64,000 bases of DNA, from NCBI RefSeq assembly GCF_022394535.1, contig NZ_CP089414.1, forward strand, positions 3,410,001 to 3,474,000, read 5' to 3'. This document shows positions 31,076 to 39,906 of this stretch, in pieces. A program made the position numbers and the translations under genes. The notes beneath the pieces are model-generated. The model had not been told where the DNA came from, searched no databases, and saw nothing but the letters and a program-made list of their open reading frames with translations. This stretch comes from Dyella terrae. GTDB taxonomy: Bacteria; Pseudomonadota; Gammaproteobacteria; Xanthomonadales; Rhodanobacteraceae. The number at the start of each line of letters is the position of its first letter. Within the stretch, counting starts at the first letter, position 1.

Positions 31076-32770
31076 ATGAATCAAACGCGTACGTTCCTCA
31101 TCTTTGCCCTGCTGGCTGTGGCTTGGTTGCTGTTCCAGGCCTGGGAGAAGGATTACGGCCCGCAACCGCCGGTTGCCCCTGTCGCTGCGTCGACGGCCGG
31201 CACCGACACCAGCGTGCCTGGCGCCACTTCGTCGACGGCCTCCCCCGCTGCTGCCGTACCGGGCACGGTCAGCGAGGCATCCGCCCAGCTGATCACGGTG
31301 AGCACCGATGTGCTGCGCCTGACCATCGATACGCGCGGCGGCAGCGTGGTGCGTTCGGAACTGCTTCACTACCCGGTGGCGCCAGTCACCAAGCAGAACC
31401 CCGAGCCCGCACCGGTGCGCTTGCTCGATGACGACCGCGCGCAGTACTTCGTGGCGCAGAGCGGCCTGGTGAGCAATCAGGGCGATGCACCCGATCACCG
31501 CGCCGTATTCTCTGTCGCGCAGACGAGCTACACCTTGGCCCAGGGCCAGGACGAATTGAAGGTCGATCTGACCTGGCAGGACGCGGCAGGCCTCAAGGTC
31601 ACCAAGACCTTCGCACTCAAGCGCGGTAGCTATACCGTCGCCGTCGATCAAAAGATCGACAACGGCGGCAGCACCGTGTGGGCCGGCAATGCGTACGAGC
31701 AATTGCAGCGCGTGGCCCCGGCGCAGCAGAAGAGCTGGTGGCAGAACTTCAGCGATCCGTCCTCGCACAGCTTCTATGGCGCTGCCTGGTACAGCCCGGA
31801 AGACAAGATGTCGACACTGCCCTTCGCCGATTTTGCGAAGAAGCCACTCAACCACGCCATCACTGGCGGCTGGGCGGCGATGTTGCAGCACTACTTCTTT
31901 GTGTCGTGGATCCCCTTGGCGCAGGACGCCAACACTTACAGCACCAGCGTGATCAATCCGGACACCGCGCAGCCGGTGTACCTGATCCGCGCAGTCGGCC
32001 CAGCACTCAGCGTCGCGCCCGGCCAGAGCCTGAGCAGCACGTCGCGCTTGTATGTCGGTCCCAAGTTGCAGGGCACGCTGGATCTGGTGGCCCCCGGCCT
32101 GGACCTGACTACCAATTACGGCATGCTCACAGTCGTTGCGCAGCCGTTGCATTGGTTGTTGTCGAAGCTCCACTCCATCAGCGGCAACTGGGGTGTGGCC
32201 ATCATCCTGCTGGTGCTGCTGCTGAAGGCTGCGCTGTGGAAGCTCACCGCTACACAGTTCCGTTCCGGCGCCAAGATGCGCAAGCTGCAGCCGCGCGTAA
32301 ACGCCCTCAAGGAGCGTTACGGCGACGACAAGATGAAGATGCAGCAGGCCATGATGGAGCTGTACAAGAAGGAGAAGGTCAACCCGATGTCGGGCTGCCT
32401 GCCGGTGCTGATCACCATGCCGGTGTTCTTCGGCCTGTATCGCGTGCTGATGGAAAGCGTGGAGCTGCGCCATGCGCCGTTCTTCGGTTGGGTGCACGAC
32501 TTGTCGGCGCCCGATCCGTTCTTTGTGCTGCCGGTGCTTTACATCCTGGTAATGCTGGCCACGCAGTGGCTGTCGCCCTCTGCTGCGGGCATGGACCCGG
32601 CTCAGCAGAAGATGATGAAGGTGATGCCGGTGGTGTTCGGCTTCATGTTCCTGTTCTTCCCGGCTGGTCTGGTGCTGTACTGGGTCATCAACGGTCTCAC
32701 CAGTCTGACGCAGCAGTGGCTGATCACGCGCAGCGTGGAGCGCGCGGACGAGAAGGCGAAGGAAGCCTGA
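31076..32770 (+). CDS. yidC: Membrane protein insertase YidC
   Basis: This 564-residue inner-membrane insertase folds and places membrane proteins, alone or with Sec. It has an N-terminal membrane helix (TFLIFALLAVAWLLFQAW), an Ala/Thr/Pro linker and a large periplasmic beta domain to about residue 350. The conserved five-helix core follows, with the MSGCLPVLITMPVFFGLYRV block. The ATG at 31076 gives the classic MNQTRTFL start; a GTG/ATG seven codons earlier is less likely. A strong terminator follows at 32787-32817. Confidence 0.97.
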   Translation: MNQTRTFLIFALLAVAWLLFQAWEKDYGPQPPVAPVAASTAGTDTSVPGATSSTASPAAAVPGTVSEASAQLITVSTDVLRLTIDTRGGSVVRSELLHYPVAPVTKQNPEPAPVRLLDDDRAQYFVAQSGLVSNQGDAPDHRAVFSVAQTSYTLAQGQDELKVDLTWQDAAGLKVTKTFALKRGSYTVAVDQKIDNGGSTVWAGNAYEQLQRVAPAQQKSWWQNFSDPSSHSFYGAAWYSPEDKMSTLPFADFAKKPLNHAITGGWAAMLQHYFFVSWIPLAQDANTYSTSVINPDTAQPVYLIRAVGPALSVAPGQSLSSTSRLYVGPKLQGTLDLVAPGLDLTTNYGMLTVVAQPLHWLLSKLHSISGNWGVAIILLVLLLKAALWKLTATQFRSGAKMRKLQPRVNALKERYGDDKMKMQQAMMELYKKEKVNPMSGCLPVLITMPVFFGLYRVLMESVELRHAPFFGWVHDLSAPDPFFVLPVLYILVMLATQWLSPSAAGMDPAQQKMMKVMPVVFGFMFLFFPAGLVLYWVINGLTSLTQQWLITRSVERADEKAKEA

Positions 32771-32786
32771 TCGTTTGCCGCTTGAG

Positions 32787-32817
32787 GAAAAAGGCCGCGA
32801 AAGCGGCCTTTTTCTTT
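32787..32817. terminator. Terminator after yidC
   Basis: A perfect 8-bp stem (AAGGCCGC at 32791-32798 with 32803-32810) and a GAAA loop are flanked by GAAA on one side and TTTTTCTTT on the other. It should end the rpmH-rnpA-yidC transcript. Confidence 0.9.
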
Positions 32818-32872
32818 GTTGGCTCGACAAAACGCCTCGCCCACCCTCACAACCAGCCCGCATAATTCGCTC

Positions 32873-34213
32873 ATGACCTACGCCGACACCATTGCCGCCA
32901 TTGCCAGTGCTTCGGGCGCCGCTGGCGTTGGCGTGCTCCGCGTGTCAGGTCCGGCCGTACCGCAGATAGCCGCCGAGCTGCTGGGGCGTGATCCCGATCC
33001 GCGCCACGCACACTTCGCGGCTTTTCGTGAGCGCGATGGCCAGCTGATCGACCGCGGGCTGCTGCTCTACTTCCCCGCGCCCGCCTCCTACACCGGTGAG
33101 CACGTGCTCGAACTGCAGGGCCACGGCAGCCCGGTGTTGCTCGATACGTTGCTGCGCCGCGTATGCGCGATGGGCGCGCGGCTGGCGCGACCCGGCGAGT
33201 TCACCGAGCGTGCCTTTCTCAACGGCAAACTCGATCTTGCCCAGGCGGAAGCCGTGGCCGATCTCATCGCTGCGCGTTCGCAGGCAGGGGCACGTGCAGC
33301 ACTGCAATCGATGGAAGGCGTGTTCTCGCGCAAGGTGCACGATCTTCTGGCGGCCTTGATCGCGCTGCGCGTGCACGTGGAAGCGGCGATCGACTTTCCT
33401 GAGGAGGAAATCGATTTCCTCGCCGATCCCGCCATCATGCGGCAGCTGCACGCCTTGCGTGCGCAGCTGGATGAGCTTCTATCTGAGGCTCAACGCGGCG
33501 TGCGCCTCAACGATGGTCTGCGGGTAGCCATCATCGGACGTCCAAACGCGGGCAAGTCCAGTTTGCTGAACGCGCTTGCCGGCAGCGACCGCGCCATCGT
33601 GACTGACATCGCTGGCACCACGCGCGACGTACTGCGCGAGCAGTTGAACCTCGACGGCATCGCGCTAGAACTGGCTGATACGGCAGGCTTACGCGAAACG
33701 GATGACCCGGTCGAGCGCGAAGGTGTGCGCCGCGCTCACGGCGAGCTCGCGCGTGCAGATGTCGCGCTGCTAGTCACCGACGCCCCGCATGTCGGGCATG
33801 ACCTCGCCCTGCTCGCCGATCTTCCGGCCAGCGTGGAGCGCATCGTGCTGGTGAACAAGATCGATTTGGACGACCACCCCGCCCGCTACGAAATACGCAC
33901 CGATGCGATCTGGGTGTGGGCGTCCGCAAAAAACGGGCTCGGCCTGGACACGTTGCGCGATCACCTCAAGCAACTCGCTGGATCAGGCGGTGGCGAAGGC
34001 GCGTTCAGCGCGCGTCGCCGTCACGTGCTGGCGCTGGAACAGGTCGCCGGGCACCTGGGCCACGCGGATTCGGTACTGCGGACCATCCGGGCCGGCGAGC
34101 TTGCCGCCGAAGAGCTGCGCCAAGCCCAGCATGCGCTAGGCGAAATCACCGGCACCTACACCAGCGACGACCTGTTGGGGGCCATTTTCAGCTCCTTCTG
34201 CATTGGCAAATAG
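32873..34213 (+). CDS. mnmE: tRNA modification GTPase MnmE
   Basis: This 446-residue GTPase, with MnmG, installs the 5-carboxymethylaminomethyl group on wobble uridine of several tRNAs. An N-terminal folate-binding domain begins YADTIAAIASASG. The G domain is embedded in a helical region: GRPNAGKSSLLNAL (G1), DIAGTTRD (G2), DTAGLRE (G3) and VNKIDL (G4). The protein ends in the catalytic FCIGK motif. The ATG at 32873 starts the family sequence, and upstream in-frame starts overlap the terminator. It has its own transcript, since a terminator precedes it. Confidence 0.97.
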   Translation: MTYADTIAAIASASGAAGVGVLRVSGPAVPQIAAELLGRDPDPRHAHFAAFRERDGQLIDRGLLLYFPAPASYTGEHVLELQGHGSPVLLDTLLRRVCAMGARLARPGEFTERAFLNGKLDLAQAEAVADLIAARSQAGARAALQSMEGVFSRKVHDLLAALIALRVHVEAAIDFPEEEIDFLADPAIMRQLHALRAQLDELLSEAQRGVRLNDGLRVAIIGRPNAGKSSLLNALAGSDRAIVTDIAGTTRDVLREQLNLDGIALELADTAGLRETDDPVEREGVRRAHGELARADVALLVTDAPHVGHDLALLADLPASVERIVLVNKIDLDDHPARYEIRTDAIWVWASAKNGLGLDTLRDHLKQLAGSGGGEGAFSARRRHVLALEQVAGHLGHADSVLRTIRAGELAAEELRQAQHALGEITGTYTSDDLLGAIFSSFCIGK

Positions 34214-34351
34214 GAACCGTCGTGGCCGTTCTCACATTTGTCAGATTTCCCTTATAGAGAAGTCTTATTCCCTCTGGCATGATCGGGCGCCAGTGCGTAA
34301 GGTCTTGTTTGGCCTGCGCCAGGTCTTGAGCCCCAACAAAGAGGCAGTTCC

Positions 34352-34699
34352 ATGGAATGGTATCTGAAGGTTCTTAAGCAGCATTACGCTGATTTCAACG
34401 GTCGCGCGCGTCGCCAGGAATACTGGATGTACACGCTGTTTAACTGCATTGCGCTGGTTGTGCTGGTGATCCTCACCAAGGTCAGCAGCATCTTCGGCAT
34501 CCTCTACGCGATTTATGCGCTGGGCACGCTACTGCCGTCGCTGGCCGTCACCGTCCGTCGCTTGCACGACATCGGCAAGTCGGGCTGGTTCGTACTGATT
34601 TCCCTGATCCCGATCGTCAGCCTGTATCTGATCTACCTGCTCGCGCAGGACAGTCAGCCAGGCACCAACGAGTACGGCGCCAATCCGAAGGGCGCGTAA
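34352..34699 (+). CDS. DUF805 family inner-membrane protein
   Basis: This 115-residue protein has the DUF805 pattern: the N-terminal block [20 protein letters not shown], three membrane segments, and [14 protein letters not shown] before the last one. The acidic/polar C-terminus ([15 protein letters not shown]) is also typical. The family is common, and its biochemical role is unknown. A purine-rich AAAGAGGCAG precedes the ATG. It is a single gene between mnmE and ftsK, with a strong terminator behind it. Confidence 0.9.
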   Translation: MEWYLKVLKQHYADFNGRARRQEYWMYTLFNCIALVVLVILTKVSSIFGILYAIYALGTLLPSLAVTVRRLHDIGKSGWFVLISLIPIVSLYLIYLLAQDSQPGTNEYGANPKGA

Positions 34700-34710
34700 C
34701 GATCCAAGAG

Positions 34711-34738
34711 AGCCGGCCGTAAGGCCGGCTTTCTTTTT
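34711..34738 (+). terminator. Rho-independent terminator after DUF805 gene
   Basis: A perfect 8-bp stem AGCCGGCC/GGCCGGCT (34711-34718 with 34723-34730) and a GTAA loop are followed by TTCTTTTT. Confidence 0.9.
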
Positions 34739-34885
34739 GGCCTATCGCATTTGCGGCCCTACGATGACATCTGGTCGCCGCAATAGGTCAGCAATAACAG
34801 CCCGTTACCGAGCAATCTGCTGACGGGCCTTATGCATTGGCGCTAACATGCTGAGTTTGCAAGCGAGCGACTCGGCGTCCCAGGC

Positions 34886-37451
34886 ATGCTCCATTTCTTA
34901 TTCGGCGCCTTCGGGCTGTCCACCCTCTGGCTTGTTCCCCTGATCTGGCGTGTCGGCAGAAGTCTGCTGAAGCGGCGCACGTTGTCAGGCGGTGGTGAAG
35001 GGACGATCCGTTTCTGGCTTGGCGCACTGTTGGTGCTGTTAGCGAGCGCAACGCTCGAAGGCCTGCTGATCGATCAGTACACCGATGCTGCTGATGCCGG
35101 CGGCTCGATCTCCCGTGCCTTGTCACATGCCGTTGGCGGCCTGCTTGGAGGGTGGTTGAGCGTGCTGGCCATGCTGGCGGTGATCGCCATGGCCCTGCCG
35201 TGGTATCTCGGCGTGACATGGCCGGCGATGTTCAAGCGTGTTTCCGCGGGCGTCGATGTCATCGCTGCGCAGCTGCAGCGCGTGCTTGAGATGATCGCGT
35301 CTCAGACGGGGCAAGACGTTTACCGTCCGTCGTTCCAGCGGCGCGGTGCGACGCCCCGAACGCGGCGGCGCGCGCGCGCGCCGCGTGGCACCTGCCGCTA
35401 CACGTCGAACCCAGGCCGCCCCCGTATCTGCCGTCGCACCAAAGCCCGTGCCAGCTGCGGAACCTTCGGAGTTGTCATCGCGTGCGCCGGTCTCGCGCGT
35501 TCGCTATGCCGCGCAGCAAGAGAAAGTGATTCGCGAACCCTGGCTCACGCCAAGGCATGGACGTGCAGCCCCGCTGGCAGCGAAAGTGCCGCTGACCCGC
35601 CCCGCCCCGGCGACGGCCGCGAGTCAGGTGGTCGCGAAAGCAAGCGTGCTCCCTGCCGTTGCTGCCACGGCGGTGGAAGCATCTCTCCACGTCGCGGCCC
35701 CGATGATGGCCCCGGTTCCGGTGGAATCGTTGCCGAACGTCGACGCTTCGCCAGTATCCATCGATGCTCAAGTCCCGGCGCCGTCCGAGCCGGAAACGGC
35801 GGACGAGCTGCAAGACGAGTCCTTCGACATGGATCTTCCCGCCGCGCGCGCGCCACTGGCGGTTACGCCCGTGGCGCCGGGCCGCCGTTGGGCAGCCAAT
35901 GACGACGCGGCCGTCGGCACACCGACCAGCGTCGTCTCGCCGCAACCATCGGCTCCCGCGCGCCAACGTTCGACGGCCATGCTGCCCCCGCTCTCCCTAC
36001 TGGCCGCGCCGCGCCAGGATTTCGCAGCCATCGATGACTTGCAGCTCGCTGAAACCGGCGAGCTGATCGAACAACGCCTGCGCGAGTTCAAGGTCCCGGT
36101 CACCGTCGTCGGTGCATCGGCCGGCCCGGTCATCACCCGCTTCGAGGTCGAGCCCGCCGTGGGCGTGCGCGGCAACCAGATCGTTGCGCTGATGAAGGAT
36201 CTGGCGCGTGGTCTTGGACGGACGTCTATTCGCGTGGTCGAAACCATCCCTGGCAAGACCTGCATGGGCCTGGAGTTGCCCAACGAACAGCGCCAGATGA
36301 TTGCGTTGTCCGAAATCCTCGACTCGCCCGCCTACCGCGATGCGGATTCGCTACTCACGCTCGCGATGGGCAAGGGCATCACCGGTGAACCGCTGGTGGC
36401 CGACCTGGCCAAGGCACCGCATATGCTCGTGGCCGGCACTACAGGTTCGGGCAAATCTGTCGCGGTGAACGCGATGATCTTGTCGATGCTCTACAAAGCC
36501 ACGCCTGACGACGTGCGCATGATCATGATCGACCCCAAGATGCTCGAACTCTCGGTCTACGAGGGCATTCCGCATCTACTCGCTCCCGTGGTCACCGACA
36601 TGAAGCTCGCCGCCAACGCGCTGGCCTGGTGCGTGGCTGAAATGGAGAACCGCTATCGCCTGATGTCCGACCTGCGCGTGCGCAACCTTGCGGGCTTCAA
36701 CCAGAAGGTGCGGGAGGCGCGGGCGTCTGGACGTCCATTGATGAATCCGTTTCCCGCACATCCAGAAGTGCCGGAACTACTCGACACGTTACCGATGATC
36801 GTGGTGGTGATCGACGAGTTGGCCGACCTGATGATGGTCGCCGGCAAGAAGATCGAAGAACTCATCGCGCGCCTTGCACAGAAGGCACGCGCCTCAGGCA
36901 TCCATCTCATTCTCGCCACACAGCGCCCATCGGTGGACGTGATCACCGGCCTCATCAAGGCGAACATCCCTACGCGCGTTGCTTTCCAGGTGTCTTCAAA
37001 GATCGACTCGCGCACCATCCTTGATCAGATGGGTGCAGAAAGCCTGCTTGGCCAGGGTGACATGCTGTTCCTCCCGCCAGGCACAGGTTATCCACAGCGC
37101 ATCCACGGCGCCTTCGTTGCCGACGAGGAAGTGCATCGCATCGTCGCGCACCTAAAGCTTTACGGCGAACCCGATTACAAGGACGAGATTCTTGCGGGAC
37201 CACCCAGCGAAGGATCGGGCGAACTGTTCACCGAGGACGGCGTCGATCCCGAACTCGATCCGCTCTATGACGAAGCCGCCGCTTTCGTGCTGCGCTCGCG
37301 CCGCGCTTCCATCTCCTTCGTGCAACGCCAGTTCCGCATCGGCTACAACCGCGCCGCGCGACTGGTGGAAGCGATGGAAGCGGCAGGGCTGGTGTCGTCG
37401 ATGGGTATCAACGGCCAGCGCGAAGTGTTGGCACCGGGGCCGTCGGACTGA
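34886..37451 (+). pseudogene. ftsK: DNA translocase FtsK, frameshifted and short at the N-terminus
   Basis: FtsK pumps DNA at the division septum and activates XerCD recombination. The first 165 or so residues (starting MLHFLFGAFGLSTLWLV) form about three membrane segments. The frame then changes within or near a (GC)7 run at 35368-35381, and the remaining 690 residues continue in the next frame. That part has a Pro/Ala linker, Walker [12 protein letters not shown], Walker [14 protein letters not shown] and a complete gamma DNA-binding domain ending EVLAPGPSD. One GC unit lost, or one base gained, accounts for it. The usual first membrane segment is absent in all frames upstream, and an in-frame stop lies at 34844. 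A shortened, second FtsK copy or an assembly indel are both possible. The lolA neighbour common for the main ftsK is missing. Confidence 0.8.
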
Positions 37452-37518
37452 TTGCTACGTGCAGTCGTCGTGATGCGTACACGTGCGCTGCTACAACTGG
37501 GTAGAGGATGCGTACTGC

Positions 37519-38400
37519 TTAAAGGAACGCGTCGAGTTCGGCACGTGTCGGCATACCGCCCTGCGCGCCAAGGCGTGTGACCGAAAGTGCAGCGGCAGCG
37601 CACGCCTTGCGCACGGCTTCGGGTAAACCTTCGTGCAGGAACACGGCAAGCGCCGCGTTGAATGTGTCGCCGGCGCCGGTGGTGTCGATCACGTCCACCT
37701 TGAAGCCGGATTGGTGGGTAGGTTCGCCGCCATCGCGGAACCACGCGCCTTCACTGCCGCGCGTGAGCACCACGGGCGCGGGTGCGCGTTGCATCAGCGA
37801 GCGGAAATCCTCGTCGCCGTCGGCACCCAGCAGGATGGCCAGTTCGTGCTGGTTGGGCGTGAGGTAGCGCGCGAGTTTCAGCCATTCCACCGGCAGCTTC
37901 TGCGCGGGTGCGGGGTTGAGGATCACCGGTTTGCCAAGGCGCTGGCCAAGGCGAAGCGTGGCTTCGACGGATTCCAGCGGGATCTCCATTTGCACGAGGA
38001 TGGCGTCTGCGCTGGCCAGCGTGGATTGCGCGTGTTCGATCTGTGCGGGCGTCACGCGCGCATTGGCGGCGGGCACAACGATGATGTGGTTTTCGCCTTC
38101 GGCGACGGTGATCGAGGCGGTGCCGCTGCCGCAGTCGGCGATTCGGGCCACATGCTCCAGCGACACGCCTTCGCGAACCAGGCCGTCATGTAGCTGCGTG
38201 CCGAAGGCATCGTCGCCCACGGCACCAATCAGGGCGACGTCCGCGCCGAGACGCACGGCGGCTACAGCCTGGTTGGCGCCTTTGCCGCCATGCACGGTGA
38301 GGAAGCGCTCGCCGAGGATGGTTTCGCCCGGTGCAGCGAAGCGCGGCGCCAGCGTCACCAGGTCCATGTTGATACTGCCGACCACGACGACGCGCGCCAT
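37519..38400 (-). CDS. rbsK: Ribokinase
   Basis: This 293-residue PfkB-family sugar kinase phosphorylates ribose to ribose 5-phosphate. The N-terminal signature is VVVGSINMDLV, followed by GGKGANQAVAAVRLGA (substrate-binding) and the C-terminal catalytic block DTTGAGDTFNAAL with the catalytic Asp. Length fits ribokinase. No ribose transporter or rbsD gene adjoins, so the substrate could also be a nucleoside-derived sugar. It is convergent with ftsK across 67 bases and is monocistronic. Confidence 0.9.
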   Translation of the reverse strand: MARVVVVGSINMDLVTLAPRFAAPGETILGERFLTVHGGKGANQAVAAVRLGADVALIGAVGDDAFGTQLHDGLVREGVSLEHVARIADCGSGTASITVAEGENHIIVVPAANARVTPAQIEHAQSTLASADAILVQMEIPLESVEATLRLGQRLGKPVILNPAPAQKLPVEWLKLARYLTPNQHELAILLGADGDEDFRSLMQRAPAPVVLTRGSEGAWFRDGGEPTHQSGFKVDVIDTTGAGDTFNAALAVFLHEGLPEAVRKACAAAALSVTRLGAQGGMPTRAELDAFL

Positions 38401-38505
38401 ACCTACTCCATCCGAGCCTCAATGCGGGGATGAAGGAGGATACGGGATGGCGACCCCGCAAGATATCTCGCGGGGTTCAAAGGATCAGCGCCGTGATCGC
38501 TTCGC

Positions 38506-38937
38506 TCAACCGCCGCTGCTGCTCGCCGCCGCAGGCACCTTCTGCCCACGCTTTTCCTGCGCGCGCTCCATGGCTTGTTCGCGCATGGCTTTCCACTTGT
38601 CGCTCTGTTCCTGCGTCAGCACGCCGCCGATCTGGCTCTGCGTGTCCTGCATGATCGACTGTGCCTTGGCGCGACGGTCAGCCGGTTTCAGGCTGGCGTC
38701 ACCCTGCATTGCCTGCAGTTGCTGGTCGCGCTGCTGCAGTAGCGGGCCGATCTTGGCCTGCTGATCCGGCGTGAGCTGGAGCTGTTTGGTCAGGTGCTGC
38801 AATTGCGACTGCGCGTCGAACTTGTGCATGTGCTGATTGCCGGCCGGCGCGGTCGACGGGGCGGCCTGCTGGGCAAAGGCCTGGCCTGACAGGGCGGCGA
38901 CCAATGCAAAAGCGGCGAATGCGGGAAGGCGATTCAT
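38506..38937 (-). CDS. Spy/CpxP-like periplasmic LTxxQ protein
   Basis: This 143-residue protein has a signal peptide ending AFA-Q (about 22 residues) and an all-helical mature part rich in Gln, Lys and Ala. It contains two LTxxQ motifs (LTPDQ near residue 56 and LTQEQ near 107), the hallmark of the Spy/CpxP group. These are ATP-independent periplasmic chaperones or envelope-stress regulators. The Ser/Gly-rich tail is unremarkable. It stands 105 bases upstream of the rbsK start on the same strand, and the two may be independent. Confidence 0.82.
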   Translation of the reverse strand: MNRLPAFAAFALVAALSGQAFAQQAAPSTAPAGNQHMHKFDAQSQLQHLTKQLQLTPDQQAKIGPLLQQRDQQLQAMQGDASLKPADRRAKAQSIMQDTQSQIGGVLTQEQSDKWKAMREQAMERAQEKRGQKVPAAASSSGG

Positions 38938-39083
38938 GGAGGCTCTCCTGTGGATGTCCTGCCGGGAACGCGGTGGCGCTGCGGTGGTTGACGATGGCTG
39001 CGGCGGGTTCGGGTTGATTCCGAGCCTATCGCCCCGACCATCAACAAAACGTCCGCCCGAGTCACCTACTCCTAGGAGCCGCC

Positions 39084-39782
39084 ATGATCGATCTGCATTA
39101 CTGGCCCACGCCCAACGGGCACAAGATCACGCTGTTCCTCGAAGAATCCGGCGTTCCTTACACCATTAAACCGGTGAACATCGGCAAGGGCGAGCAGTTC
39201 CAGCCCGCGTTCCTGGCCATTTCGCCGAACAACCGCATGCCCGCGATGGTGGATAACTCGCCGATGGGCGGTGGTGATCCGGTCAGCGTGTTTGAGTCGG
39301 GCGCGATCTTGCAGTACCTCGCCGAGAAAACGGGCCGCTTCATGCCTACCGATGTGCGCGGCAAATACACGGTGCTGGAATGGCTGTACTGGCAGGTGGG
39401 TGGTCTGGGCCCGATGCTGGGTCAGAACCACCATTTCAACCGCTATGCGCCGGAGAAAATCCCCTACGCGATCGACCGTTACGTCAACGAGACCCGGCGC
39501 CTTTATGGCGTGCTGGACAAGCGTTTGCACGGCCGCGCCTTCATCGTGGGCAAGGACTACACCATTGCCGATATGGCCGCGTATCCGTGGATCGTGCCCT
39601 ACGAAAACCAAGGCATGGCGCTGGAGGACTTCCCGCACCTGAAGGCCTGGTTCGAGGCCATTCGCGAGCGTCCCGCGACCAAGCGCGCCTACGCTCTTGG
39701 TGACGAGATCAAGGGCAAGTTTGACCTGACCACGGACGAGGATGCGCGCAAGGTCCTGTTCGGACAGGGTGCGAAAAACTGA
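39084..39782 (+). CDS. Glutathione S-transferase family protein
   Basis: This 232-residue protein has a thioredoxin-like N-terminal domain beginning IDLHYWPTPNGHKITLFLEE, with the cis-Pro region NNRMPAMVD and the ESGAILQYLAEK glutathione-binding block. A helical C-terminal domain follows (DYTIADMAAYPWIVPYE). The TPNGHK active-site sequence places it with the YfcG/Nu-class GSTs, which bind two glutathiones and have disulfide-reductase activity. The role in this organism is not known. It is a single gene with an AGGAGCCGCC ribosome site. Confidence 0.92.
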   Translation: MIDLHYWPTPNGHKITLFLEESGVPYTIKPVNIGKGEQFQPAFLAISPNNRMPAMVDNSPMGGGDPVSVFESGAILQYLAEKTGRFMPTDVRGKYTVLEWLYWQVGGLGPMLGQNHHFNRYAPEKIPYAIDRYVNETRRLYGVLDKRLHGRAFIVGKDYTIADMAAYPWIVPYENQGMALEDFPHLKAWFEAIRERPATKRAYALGDEIKGKFDLTTDEDARKVLFGQGAKN

Positions 39783-39906
39783 CTTCACGCGGTGCATTCA
39801 GCGCGGAATGCACCGCTTTTTACGGCAAATCACTGGCTTCCACGCGCACAACGGGTTCTAATCGCCGCTTGTTCTTACGTACGACGCGTTGCCCAAGGAA
39901 GTACCC

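Noticed and set aside
30500..32863. A 787-codon open frame on the minus strand opposite rnpA and yidC.
   Set aside because: It lies wholly opposite conserved genes, has low-complexity His/Arg/Gln-rich composition and no family blocks; it is a product of GC-rich third codon positions.
37088..37096. A perfect DnaA box TTATCCACA inside ftsK.
   Set aside because: A single 9-mer in coding sequence is expected by chance, and it encodes the conserved GTGYPQR block.
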